The notes under the pieces: model-generated | Told to the model about the DNA's origin: nothing | What the model saw: the letters and a program-made list of their open reading frames with translations, nothing else | Database searches by the model: none | Program-made: the position numbers and the translations under genes | Part shown: positions 32,618-41,387 of the stretch, one piece after another | Numbering within the stretch: position 1 is the stretch's first letter | Layout: each line of letters begins with the position of its first letter | Assembly: GCA_003141895.1 (NCBI GenBank) | Contig: PLNT01000018.1 | Span: 1-64,000 of the forward strand | DNA from: Bacteroidales bacterium | Lineage (GTDB): Bacteria > Bacteroidota > Bacteroidia > Bacteroidales > VadinHA17 | DNA: 64,000 nucleotides | Reading direction: 5' to 3'

Positions 32618-35059
32618 ATGAATAAAATCAAACTCTTTGTTGTAATGTTGAGTTTATTGCTCACTCAGTTTTCGCTCGTTAGTAGAGTACAGTCTCAAAT
32701 TCCTTATGTCAATGACTCTCTTAAGGTCATGGAGAAGGTTTATCTTCATGTGGATCGTGACAGTTACTTTGCAGGTGAGGATATATGGTTCAAAGCGTAC
32801 CTGATTGATGCCCTTGATCGCTTACTTACAGATCATAGTAACAGCCTGCATGTCGAATTGATTTCTCCTTCTTTAAAAATCATCTCCAATAGAATAATTC
32901 GTCTTGATGGTGGCTTAGGTAATGGTGATTTCAAGCTGTCCGGGGATATAAAGTCTGGGAGATATACAATACGGGCATATACAAACTATATGAGGAATTA
33001 CGGCGATCAGTTATTTTTCAATAAAGAAATTGCTGTTATTAATTCCGCTGATTCGAGCAAAATCTCAGAAAGAGTTAAATATGTTGAAAATAGAATTCAG
33101 GTGAGCTTCTTTCCGGAAGGTGGTTCTCTGATTGATAACGTCTCTTCAATTGTTGCATTTAAGGCTGTAAATTATCTCGAAAAAGGTTGTGATGTATCCG
33201 GAAAGATCTTTTCGTCAGGCGGTGAGTTGATTACTACATTCAAATCCACGCATCTCGGGATGGGCACGTTCTTCCTGCGACCATTACCTGGTTTAAGTTA
33301 CTATTCTATTGTAAGAGGGGCTGATAGTATTGATATCAGGACTGAATTACCAAAGAGTTTTTCAACGGGCGTGATCTTCAGCGCTTCAATAAATCAGGAT
33401 AATGAGTTATTAATTATCACAAAGACAAATCCTGAAACACTGGCACTCCTTTCGGACCGGGACTTATTACTTAATTTCTCAGTACGAAAGGAAGGTATTA
33501 AGACAATACCCTTAAAGATTAAATCTCCGGTTACCAGTTTTGTCATTCCTACGGATGATCTTCCGGATGGTATTATAATGTTGACACTATCTACCGTGAA
33601 AGATATTCCTCTTTCTGAAAGACTTATTTATATTGAACGAGAAGCTCCATTAAACATTCAAATTGGAACTGATAAACGTTTATACAATAAGAGAGAACCT
33701 GTAACGCTTAAAATATCATTGGCAGAAGATTCAATTATTGAAAGAACGAGCAATGTATCTTTGTCTGTTGTTAATGAAACCTTCACTAATAATCCATCTA
33801 AATTCTCCAGGACTATTTCCTCCTGGTTTCTTCTCGAATCGGATGTTCGGGGATTTGTTGAAGATCCATCATATTATTTTGATCCATCAAATCCTGACAG
33901 ATTAAGAGATCTGGATCTTCTGTTACGGACACAAGGGTGGCGAGACTTCACATGGAAATACGATACGACTTACTTCCCCCCTGAGAATGGATTTACCATA
34001 TCAGGGAGATTGACAAACTTGTATAAAAACAAACCGATCGATGGTTCAAGGGTCAGTATTGGAATATTCGGAACAAACAAAAATATTTTGACAACAATAC
34101 CCGTAGACTCAATTGGGAGATTTAAGTTAACTGGCGTTGACCTGATTGGAGAGGCTAGAATAATTGCAAGCGGAATTGATCAAAAAGATCGCATGAAGGG
34201 CACTCTGTTTATAGATTCTGTAGCTTACAATCCGGCAAAAGTACGTGATAGTCTATCAGTGGTCTCAACTTTGGTTAATTTCAATCAGAGTAAGCTAAGA
34301 TCCTATTATATAATTAATGAGGCGATAAGAAAAAAATACAAACTCTCTGATACCATCAGTATTGGAGAGGTACATATAGTATCTGAAAGGCATAAAGATC
34401 CTCAAACGATTAAAATTGAGAGTAGCAGATTAAAATACGGTACGCCTGACGCTGAACTGATAGTTACAGAGCCAATGGAAGGCTATACAAATCTGCCTGA
34501 GCTCATGAAAGGTAAATTTGCGGGAGTCGAGGTAGTTGGACCTAGGAAAGGGAATTATTATATAGCTTTTCGCGGATTAACAACCATAAACGGCGATCCG
34601 AATCCTCTTCTACTGATTGATGGCAATCCAGCCTCCTTTGATGAATTGCCATCGATACCAATATCACTAATCGAAAGAATAGATATACTGAAACTTGTTG
34701 CTTCGACAACTATTTATGGGCTTCGAGGTGGTTGTGGAGTTATCAACCTGATTACAAAAGCCGGAGGTGAAACAGGCAAATATAGACTGCCGGATTATTC
34801 AGCCAAACTAAAGATTTCTGGTTATAATGCTGCACGGATTTTCTATTCACCTACACATTTAAAAGATTCAAATTCAGACTATAATCCTGACCTGAGGTCA
34901 ACACTTTACTGGAACCCTGATATAAATCTGGAAAGTTATAAAGAAGTAACTCTGAATTACTATAATGGGGATAATGCATCAATAATAAGGATTATTGCAG
35001 AAGGCATTACAAAAGACGGAATTCCGATCACCGGAACTACAAAATATGAAATAAGATAA
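32618..35059 (+). CDS. MG2-like/TonB-plug surface protein
   Basis: An 813-residue exported protein (signal peptide to about residue 27). The N-terminal half has macroglobulin-like MG2 features, EKVYLHVDRDSYFAGEDIWFKAYLID at about 39-64 and SGRYTIRAYTNYMRN, followed by further beta-sandwich domains. Around residues 470-530 is a carboxypeptidase-regulatory-like fold (GFTISGRLTNLYKNKPIDGSRVSI). Residues about 620-720 are a TonB-receptor plug (LPELMKGKFAGVEVV, AFRGLTTINGDPNPLLLIDGNP, IERIDILKLVASTTIYGLRGGCGVINLITK). There is no 22-strand barrel after the plug. Bacteroidota have many of these barrel-less plug proteins; their role in polymer handling or adhesion is not settled. Confidence 0.85.
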   Translation: MNKIKLFVVMLSLLLTQFSLVSRVQSQIPYVNDSLKVMEKVYLHVDRDSYFAGEDIWFKAYLIDALDRLLTDHSNSLHVELISPSLKIISNRIIRLDGGLGNGDFKLSGDIKSGRYTIRAYTNYMRNYGDQLFFNKEIAVINSADSSKISERVKYVENRIQVSFFPEGGSLIDNVSSIVAFKAVNYLEKGCDVSGKIFSSGGELITTFKSTHLGMGTFFLRPLPGLSYYSIVRGADSIDIRTELPKSFSTGVIFSASINQDNELLIITKTNPETLALLSDRDLLLNFSVRKEGIKTIPLKIKSPVTSFVIPTDDLPDGIIMLTLSTVKDIPLSERLIYIEREAPLNIQIGTDKRLYNKREPVTLKISLAEDSIIERTSNVSLSVVNETFTNNPSKFSRTISSWFLLESDVRGFVEDPSYYFDPSNPDRLRDLDLLLRTQGWRDFTWKYDTTYFPPENGFTISGRLTNLYKNKPIDGSRVSIGIFGTNKNILTTIPVDSIGRFKLTGVDLIGEARIIASGIDQKDRMKGTLFIDSVAYNPAKVRDSLSVVSTLVNFNQSKLRSYYIINEAIRKKYKLSDTISIGEVHIVSERHKDPQTIKIESSRLKYGTPDAELIVTEPMEGYTNLPELMKGKFAGVEVVGPRKGNYYIAFRGLTTINGDPNPLLLIDGNPASFDELPSIPISLIERIDILKLVASTTIYGLRGGCGVINLITKAGGETGKYRLPDYSAKLKISGYNAARIFYSPTHLKDSNSDYNPDLRSTLYWNPDINLESYKEVTLNYYNGDNASIIRIIAEGITKDGIPITGTTKYEIR

Positions 35060-35083
35060 ATTGGGAAACGCTAATTTGATACC

Positions 35084-35275
35084 ATGAAAAGAATAATTCT
35101 GCTGCTTCTTTTAATCTATCTTTTTCAGGGAGGGCATGCCCAGTTGGTTCACGGAACCGTTCACGTCAAGTCTGACAGTTCTGGTTATTTCGATGGATCA
35201 AATGTAAGAGTGATAGGTCAGATGGCAAAACAACGAATTGGCGATTTGCTTCCGTACGACTATAAGCTAAAATAA
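35084..35275 (+). CDS. Short secreted peptide or gene remnant
   Basis: 63 codons, 24 bp after the TonB-plug gene. It opens with a clear signal peptide (MKRIILLLLLIYLFQGGHAQ), followed by about 43 residues with no recognised motif (GTVHVKSDSSGYFDG, VIGQMAKQRIGDLLPYDYKLK). It could be the truncated start of a longer surface protein or a small secreted protein of its own. No frame continues past the stop. Confidence 0.45.
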   Translation: MKRIILLLLLIYLFQGGHAQLVHGTVHVKSDSSGYFDGSNVRVIGQMAKQRIGDLLPYDYKLK

Positions 35276-35444
35276 ATAAAAAATCCCACAGGTGCCTGAT
35301 ATTATTATAAAAATACTTCTATAGCTACCTCAACCTTCCCTTGGAAACTGAACAGTCCAATAATTTTTTGCAGGTTCTTTTGTAATGAATCTCTTCCTTC
35401 AGCGTCGTGTATTTAAAAGCATTAACAATTTAAATATTCACGCT

Positions 35445-35945
35445 ATGAAAAAACTATTTGTAATTTTCGCTTTAACCATCACAGGAACATTTATTTACGG
35501 ACAGAAATCTATCGATGATTTGTTTGACAAATATGCCGGGAAAGATGGTTTTACCACAGTAACATTCAATGGAGGTCTTCTTAAACTGGCACATATCTTC
35601 GGTGACAATGATGACGAGGCCTCAATACCTGCACATGTAACAGAAATCCGTATTCTCGCCCAGGAGGATAAAGGAATGAAAGTAGATAACTTCTATAATC
35701 TGGTAATTAATGATCTTGATCTGAAAAAGTATGATGAGTTTATGAGAATAAAGAAATCTGATCAGGATCTCAGGATGCTTGTCCGTGCAGAAGGTGATAA
35801 ATTCAAAGAATTTCTTCTTATTGCCGGTGGTGAGGACAATGCACTTATTCAGATAAAAGGAAATATGACTTTTGAAGAGGCAAAAAAGTTTTCTGATGAT
35901 GCAAAAAAAGACCATGGAACGAAAGGGGTTGAAATATATAAGTAA
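35445..35945 (+). CDS. DUF4252 family exported protein, copy 1
   Basis: 166 residues from the ATG at 35445; a longer frame from 35385 exists, but the signal peptide (KKLFVIFALTITGTFIYG) starts here. The mature part has the DUF4252 pattern: DDLFDKYAGKDGFTTVTFNGGLLKLA, a central acidic region and a C-terminal EFLLIAGGEDNALIQIKGNMTFEEAKK. DUF4252 has no established biochemical role; in Bacteroidota these proteins often sit with ECF sigma/anti-sigma pairs, as here. A paralogue lies at 37078-37605. Confidence 0.82.
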   Translation: MKKLFVIFALTITGTFIYGQKSIDDLFDKYAGKDGFTTVTFNGGLLKLAHIFGDNDDEASIPAHVTEIRILAQEDKGMKVDNFYNLVINDLDLKKYDEFMRIKKSDQDLRMLVRAEGDKFKEFLLIAGGEDNALIQIKGNMTFEEAKKFSDDAKKDHGTKGVEIYK

Positions 35946-35991
35946 TTGATATTGTCTCTATCTTTATAAGCTTCATCTACCTGAAACTGGA

Positions 35992-36534
35992 ATGATAAGG
36001 ACGGATTTTGATGATCTTATCCGGCAACAGAGCCGTAACCTTTATGGAATTGCCTTCCGCATCCTCCGGAATCAGGAGGAGGCGGAAGATGCCGTTCAGG
36101 AGGTGTTCATCAAACTCTGGAAACAGGGAAGTAAAATTGATGAATATAATAACATCGACGCCGTGGCAGTTACAATGCTTAAAAATTTCTGTATTGACCA
36201 GATCCGGAAGAAAAAGCATTTCATCAGGGAGGATCAGGAGAAACAGTATCTTCAGAACATAGACAATTCATCGCCATACGAACTCATGGAAAAAAGGGAA
36301 TCTGAAAACATATTATATCACATTATTAATCAGTTACCCGATTTATATAAAGACGCAATAAGACTAAGAGAACTGGATGGTTTGTCATATGAAGAGATTG
36401 CTGAAAAAACCAAACAGAATATCAATACATTGCGTGTAATTATCTCAAGGGCCCGAAAGTTAATAAGAGATGAATTTAATAAATACCAGTATGAACGAAG
36501 AGGAATTAAACAGACTGATAGAAAAGTACTATAA
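35992..36534 (+). CDS. ECF RNA polymerase sigma factor
   Basis: A 180-residue ECF sigma factor. Region 2: DLIRQQSRNLYGIAFRILRNQEEAEDAVQEVFIKLWKQ and AVTMLKNFCIDQIRKKK. Region 4: INQLPDLYKDAIRLRELDGLSYEEIAEKTKQNINTLRVIISRARKLIRDEF. The 3' end overlaps the anti-sigma gene by 44 bp, which couples their translation. It resembles the FecI-like sigma factors of Bacteroidota only in size; the adjacent genes are DUF4252 proteins and not TonB receptors. Confidence 0.93.
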   Translation: MIRTDFDDLIRQQSRNLYGIAFRILRNQEEAEDAVQEVFIKLWKQGSKIDEYNNIDAVAVTMLKNFCIDQIRKKKHFIREDQEKQYLQNIDNSSPYELMEKRESENILYHIINQLPDLYKDAIRLRELDGLSYEEIAEKTKQNINTLRVIISRARKLIRDEFNKYQYERRGIKQTDRKVL

Positions 36535-37063
36535 AGGAGGAAGTACTGTAGAAGAGGAGGATGCGCTGAGAGATTATTTCATGCGATCTGATATTCCTGA
36601 AGGCTATGAGGCTGAAAAAGCCATTTTCAGTTTCTATACCGAATCAGCTGATTTTATTGAACCATCTGTTAATTTTGAAGCAAGGATTTTAGCCGGAATT
36701 GATGCTTCGGAAAGACAAAACGGATTGCAGAGCATTACGAGGCATCTTCCTTTGATAAGTGCTGCCGCCGGAATACTTATACTTGTCGGATCTTATTTTT
36801 TCTTTGTGAGTAAGACCGAATCACATGATACCTTTAAGGACCCCAAAATTGCTTATGCTGAGACAATAAAAATCCTCCGGGATGTCTCTGTAAAGTTGAA
36901 TCGTGGAAGTCAGGCACTGGAGCCTGTGGGTAAGATAAACGAAATGACAAAAAAAAGCTTCGAAACGATTAATAAATCCACAAAATATGTTGAGAAAAAC
37001 CTGAAGAATCTGGATTTAATTCAAAAAGCAATAGAAAAAAACAAGAGTTCCGAAAATAATTAA
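36491..37063 (+). CDS. Anti-sigma factor, single-pass membrane protein
   Basis: About 190 residues from the ATG at 36491 (MNEEELNRLIEKYYKGG). The cytoplasmic N terminus has the short helical LIEKYYKGGSTVEEEDALRDYF segment typical of Bacteroidota anti-sigma proteins. One transmembrane helix follows near residues 90-110 (HLPLISAAAGILILVGSYFFF), then a helical periplasmic tail rich in Lys and Asn. The upstream sigma gene overlaps it. An earlier in-frame Met at 36470 is less likely. Confidence 0.85.
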   Translation: MNEEELNRLIEKYYKGGSTVEEEDALRDYFMRSDIPEGYEAEKAIFSFYTESADFIEPSVNFEARILAGIDASERQNGLQSITRHLPLISAAAGILILVGSYFFFVSKTESHDTFKDPKIAYAETIKILRDVSVKLNRGSQALEPVGKINEMTKKSFETINKSTKYVEKNLKNLDLIQKAIEKNKSSENN

Positions 37064-37077
37064 ATAAAACAGACGAT

Positions 37078-37605
37078 ATGAAAAAGATCATTCTTTCCAT
37101 AACATTAATCTGCCTGACCGTATTTCTGAAAGCACAGAGTAATGCGGTGGATGATATGTTTAATAAATATGCCGAAAAGCCTGGTTTCACGGTTGTATCC
37201 ATCTCCAGTAAAATGCTGGGTTTGTTTGCTAATAATGAAGCAGATAAGAAAGATGCTGATGATATTATCAGTAAGCTGAAATCAATAAAGATACTTTCTG
37301 TTGAAGATTCTCTCCTGAATAAGGATCTGAATTTCTATACTGAACTAAGTAAAAAAATAGACTTATCAGTTTATGAAGAGCTTATGGTGGTCAGAGCAGG
37401 TCCTGATGTTACAAAATTTTTGATAAAACAATCTGGAAATACAATCTCGGAATTACTTGTAATAACGGGTGGTCCCGGGGGAAATTCATTGATTTCAATA
37501 AAGGGGAATCTCAATCTTAAAAACATTAATGATTTATCAAAAAGTCTTGATATGCAGGAACTTAAAAGTCTCGATAAGATAGAAAAGAAAAATCATGAGG
37601 AATAA
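37078..37605 (+). CDS. DUF4252 family exported protein, copy 2
   Basis: 175 residues with a signal peptide (KKIILSITLICLTVFLKAQ). Same pattern as copy 1: AVDDMFNKYAEKPGFTVVSISSKMLGL, then SELLVITGGPGGNSLISIKGNLNLKNINDLSKSL. It follows the anti-sigma gene by 14 bp and completes a DUF4252-sigma-anti-sigma-DUF4252 operon. The paralogues differ in the middle, where this one is longer. Confidence 0.82.
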   Translation: MKKIILSITLICLTVFLKAQSNAVDDMFNKYAEKPGFTVVSISSKMLGLFANNEADKKDADDIISKLKSIKILSVEDSLLNKDLNFYTELSKKIDLSVYEELMVVRAGPDVTKFLIKQSGNTISELLVITGGPGGNSLISIKGNLNLKNINDLSKSLDMQELKSLDKIEKKNHEE

Positions 37606-37746
37606 ATTGGGAATAATTTGAGTATCAGAAGCAACCTTGCATCATTTTTTATGGTCATTTCAGGAGTTGAAGATAATAATCCAGTTTTTATTTTGCATTT
37701 TTTTTTATATTTGCATAAATTCGAATCATGAATTAATCTAAATCCT

Positions 37747-38817
37747 ATGAGCAATAAATCTATGAAACGGTCAGGACTACTGATGATCAGTTTATTTTGC
37801 ATTTCACTGGTATCCTTTTCTCAATTTAAGGATGTCGATTTCCTGAGAAGTACACCAACTGACGGTGCAAAATACCTTCAGGCGTATTTTTCTCCATGGG
37901 CAAATTCCGTTGGATCAGGTCTTAACGGAGGTTGGTATAATACTGCAAAACCTCATAAATTTGGAGGATTTGACATTACAACCAACTTCAGTGTAGCTAT
38001 GGTTCCTACATCGGATCAAACTTTCGATGTATCAAAGATCGGCCTTTCCTCTTCGTTGACCGGAACAGGCATTGCTTCAACTATAGCAGGACCAAAAACC
38101 ACTGGTCCTCTTATGACTTTCAATCACGCCGGAACCCCAATCGCATCATTCAATTCTCCTAAAGGAACTGGTCTTAATTTTATTCCGGTACCAATGGCTC
38201 AAGTCGGTTTAGGGTTGCCCCTGGGTACTGAAGTGAAGTTGAGATTCATTCCTAAAGTTTCTGTTGGAGATGGCAATGTCTCTTTGTTGGGTTTTGGTCT
38301 TGTTCATAGTCTTGTTCAATATCTCCCCGGAAGTAAATTACTTCCGTTTGATGTTTCCCTTTTTGGAGGGTATACAAAACTTCAGGGAAATATACCATTG
38401 AGTTTACAACCAGATCCAGCAGTAGCTCAAAATTATTCAACTTATAGTTCTGTATTTCCGAAACAGAATCTAAGTTTTAATGTGTCAGCTTTTAATGTAA
38501 GTCTTATAGCTTCTCTTAATCTGCCCGTCGTAACCCTATATGGTGGAATTGGATACTGCAAAACTCAGGCTGAAATCAAAGTCCAGGGAAATTTCCCAAC
38601 ACCAGTATTGGCGACATCGCCTACAGTGCATGTAGAATATAATGATAGCGGTGTAGTATCTGGTACAAAATTCGGAACCCTGGATATGAAAGATTACTCT
38701 GGATTGAGAGCAAATATCGGCCTCAGGATAAAACTTGCTGTGATTACGATTCATGCCGATTATACAAAAGCACTATATGACGTCTATTCGGCTGGTTTAG
38801 GAATTTCATTCAGATAA
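37747..38817 (+). CDS. DUF6588-like outer-membrane protein
   Basis: A 356-residue exported protein (signal peptide about 7-27, cleavage after SFS). Features of Bacteroidota outer-membrane barrels: alternating strands (GGWYNTAKPHKFGGFDITTNFSVAMVP, LNFIPVPMAQVGLGLPLGTEVKLRFIP, LLPFDVSLFGGYTKLQGNIPL, VVTLYGGIGYCKTQAEIKVQG) and a C-terminal strand ending YSAGLGISFR. It resembles the DUF6588 family. Function unknown. A strong terminator follows. Confidence 0.7.
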   Translation: MSNKSMKRSGLLMISLFCISLVSFSQFKDVDFLRSTPTDGAKYLQAYFSPWANSVGSGLNGGWYNTAKPHKFGGFDITTNFSVAMVPTSDQTFDVSKIGLSSSLTGTGIASTIAGPKTTGPLMTFNHAGTPIASFNSPKGTGLNFIPVPMAQVGLGLPLGTEVKLRFIPKVSVGDGNVSLLGFGLVHSLVQYLPGSKLLPFDVSLFGGYTKLQGNIPLSLQPDPAVAQNYSTYSSVFPKQNLSFNVSAFNVSLIASLNLPVVTLYGGIGYCKTQAEIKVQGNFPTPVLATSPTVHVEYNDSGVVSGTKFGTLDMKDYSGLRANIGLRIKLAVITIHADYTKALYDVYSAGLGISFR

Positions 38818-38833
38818 AGATTTTTTTATAATG

Positions 38834-38873
38834 AAATCCCCGGACCACCAGAAAGTTCCGGGGATTTTTTTTT
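38834..38873 (+). terminator. Intrinsic terminator after the DUF6588-like gene
   Basis: Perfect 11-bp stem 38834-38844 with 38857-38867, GC-rich, 12-nt loop, followed by a long T-run. Confidence 0.92.
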
Positions 38874-38885
38874 AATATAAAGAAC

Positions 38886-38893
38886 TATTTTTG
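38886..38893 (+). promoter_or_regulatory. -7 box of the RSH gene
   Basis: TATTTTTG matches TAnnTTTG 42 bp before the ATG at 38935, directly after the preceding terminator. Confidence 0.45.
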
Positions 38894-38934
38894 CTTTTAG
38901 CAGTTATCATGGTTATTAATACAGGAAATATCTG

Positions 38935-41121
38935 ATGAATGTTGACACTCAAAAAATAAACAGTGGTTACAAGGCGTTGCTCCTTGCATCGAAAAACAAC
39001 GTGGCAAACGATGATTATCCTGTTATCAGGAGGGCTCTTGATATTGCCATAGAAGCTTGCGGAGATAAAATAATCCTGACAGGAGAGCCGGAGATATTGC
39101 ATGCCCTTTCAGTTGCACGAATCATCGCCGGAGAGATGGGACTTGGATTGACTTCAATAATTACTGCATTATTGCATGATTCCTTCAATAATCTCAATCT
39201 GACTCCGAAAGAACTGGAAAAAGAGTTTGGGAAAAAAGTTGTGGAGATTCTGAATGGTTTTTCGCGTATAACAAGTATTGATTCAATGCAGGCGTCTTAC
39301 CAGGCAGAGAATTTCCGTAAATTATTGTTAAGCCTGGCTGATGACGTGAGAGTTATTCTGATCAAGCTGATAGAACGGCTTGAATATATGCGAAACCTCG
39401 ATAACGCTCCGGAAAAAGACAGGATACCACTTGCTTCGGAAACATATTTTCTTTATGCACCTCTGGCTCACAGATTAGGATTCTATAATATCAAATCGGA
39501 ATTGGAGGATCTCTCGGTCAAATATCTTGATCCTGACCAATATATTTATGTCGACTGCCGCCTGAAACAGACAACAGCTTCCAGGAATAAGCTTATCCGT
39601 GACTTTTCAGGACCACTTAAGGAAAAACTTGAAAAGCAGGGATTTAAGTTCACGATAAAAAGCCGTACAAAATCAATTCATTCCATTATGCTGAAAATGA
39701 AAAAACAGGGAGTGGATTTTGACGAGGTTTATGATCTTTTTGCTGTCAGGATAATTATTGACAGTAAAGATGAGAATGAAAAATCAGATTGCTGGAGAGC
39801 TTACTCTGTTGTTACGGATTTATATCAGCCGAATCCAAGCAGATTGCGTGATTGGATCTCGGTGCCAAAATCAAACGGGTATGAATCGCTTCACACCACG
39901 GTAGTCGGACCAAGAGGGAAGTGGGTTGAAGTACAGATCCGCTCCAACAGGATGGATGAAATTGCTGAGAAAGGTCTGGCGGCTCACTTCAAATATAAAG
40001 GAATTAAAGGTGAAGGAGGACTTGACTCCTGGTTGTCGAAAATGCGCGAGATATTGGAATCATCTGAGAAAGAAGATAATGCATTTCTCGATCAGGTACG
40101 TTCAGGTCTGTATACTGATGAAGTATTTGTGTTTACCCCAAAAGGCGATTTGCGTCAATTGCCCGCAGGTGCCACAGTTCTCGATTTTGCTTTCGATATA
40201 CATACAGAAGTAGGATCTTCATGCGTCGGCGGAAAAGTGAATGGGAAAAATGTAACTATAAAATATGTCTTGCAAAATGGTGATCATGTTTCAATTTTAA
40301 GATCAAAAAATCAGAAACCAAAGCAGGATTGGCTATCATTTGTCGTAACAAATAAGGCAAAGACAAAGATCAAACTGGTGTTGAATGAAGAAAAGACCAA
40401 AGCTGCCGCAGAAGGAAAAGAAATCCTGATGAGACGTTTAAAGAACTGGAAGATGGTTTATGGAGATACTCTTATTCAAAAACTACTGACGAACTACAAT
40501 CTTAAAAGTGCACAGGATCTGTATTATCTTATTGCTATCGAGAAACTGGAGCTTCTTCAGATCAAGGAAGTTATATTGAAAGAAGTTACAACAGAAGAAA
40601 GCACTTCTGTACCTGTTCAGCCTGAGAAAGAGACAAGGGAACAGTTTGATTCGACGATATCTGACTACCTTATAATTGAAGACAGGGTGGAGGGGCTTGA
40701 CTACAAGCTCTCCAAATGCTGCAATCCGGTATTCGGCGATAGTGTCTTCGGGTTTGTTACTATTTTTGAAGGAATAAAAATTCACCGGACAAGTTGTCCC
40801 AATGCACATAATATGATGTCCAGGTATCCTTACAGGGTAATAGCTGCCCGTTGGTCAAAATCGCGGAATGTTCCTTCTTTTATCGCAGCAATAAAAATTA
40901 CAGGAATTGAAGACATTGGTATGGTAAATAAGATAGCTGATGTTATTGCTGGCAACAGTGCCGTTATCCGGAGTTTCAATTATAATATGACTGACGGAAT
41001 ATTTGAAGGAATACTTAATATAATGGTTCCTAATAGTGATATCCTTCATCAAATTATGAGAAAGATACAGGCAATCAAAGGTATATTGAAAGTATCGAGA
41101 TATGATAGTGTCGGTAACTAG
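38935..41121 (+). CDS. RelA/SpoT-family (p)ppGpp synthetase with degraded hydrolase site
   Basis: A 728-residue long RSH protein. Order: HD domain about 45-190, synthetase about 230-370 (SIHSIMLKMKKQG, EVYDLFAVRIII, KSNGYESLHTTVVGPRGKWVEVQIRS), TGS about 395-460 (FTPKGDLRQLPAGATVLDFAFDIH), a conserved-cysteine region (KCCNPVFGD, TSCPNAH) and a C-terminal ACT domain. In the HD domain His56, His81 and Asp82 are present, but the acidic pair of the HDxxED motif is replaced (HDSFNN, Asn85-Asn86). The synthetase motifs look intact. It therefore probably makes but cannot efficiently hydrolyse (p)ppGpp, like E. coli RelA. Activity is inferred. Confidence 0.9.
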   Translation: MNVDTQKINSGYKALLLASKNNVANDDYPVIRRALDIAIEACGDKIILTGEPEILHALSVARIIAGEMGLGLTSIITALLHDSFNNLNLTPKELEKEFGKKVVEILNGFSRITSIDSMQASYQAENFRKLLLSLADDVRVILIKLIERLEYMRNLDNAPEKDRIPLASETYFLYAPLAHRLGFYNIKSELEDLSVKYLDPDQYIYVDCRLKQTTASRNKLIRDFSGPLKEKLEKQGFKFTIKSRTKSIHSIMLKMKKQGVDFDEVYDLFAVRIIIDSKDENEKSDCWRAYSVVTDLYQPNPSRLRDWISVPKSNGYESLHTTVVGPRGKWVEVQIRSNRMDEIAEKGLAAHFKYKGIKGEGGLDSWLSKMREILESSEKEDNAFLDQVRSGLYTDEVFVFTPKGDLRQLPAGATVLDFAFDIHTEVGSSCVGGKVNGKNVTIKYVLQNGDHVSILRSKNQKPKQDWLSFVVTNKAKTKIKLVLNEEKTKAAAEGKEILMRRLKNWKMVYGDTLIQKLLTNYNLKSAQDLYYLIAIEKLELLQIKEVILKEVTTEESTSVPVQPEKETREQFDSTISDYLIIEDRVEGLDYKLSKCCNPVFGDSVFGFVTIFEGIKIHRTSCPNAHNMMSRYPYRVIAARWSKSRNVPSFIAAIKITGIEDIGMVNKIADVIAGNSAVIRSFNYNMTDGIFEGILNIMVPNSDILHQIMRKIQAIKGILKVSRYDSVGN

Positions 41122-41378
41122 CAAACCCCCCTGTCGCTGTGCGACATCTACGCCATAGGGGTCTGTTTAGGGATTGAAAACCCCTCTGTCGCTTCGCGAC
41201 ATCTCCCCTGAAGCCTGCCTGCCGGTAGGCAGGGGGCGAAAATACTCGTCTGTTTAGTAAGATTTCACTTACATGCAGAATTTTCTCCCCCTGCAAGGGA
41301 GAGTGCCCGAAGGGCAAGGGGGTTCTTTAAATTACAACCAATACCCTTCAGGGAGAGTGCCCGAAGGGCAAGGGGGTA
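41122..41378. repeat. Cluster of GC-rich dispersed repeats
   Basis: The 266-bp convergent gap between the RSH and polymerase genes is built of repeat fragments: two copies of a CCCCTCTGTCGCTTCGCGAC-type arm (41126-41165, 41178-41215), an inner palindrome GCCTGCCTGCCGGTAGGCAG, and two copies of GGGAGAGTGCCCGAAGGGCA (41298-41317 and 41351-41370). The same arms flank the gap at 47203-47329. The block would form large hairpins between converging transcripts. Confidence 0.8.
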
Positions 41379-41387
41379 TTTCGATTT

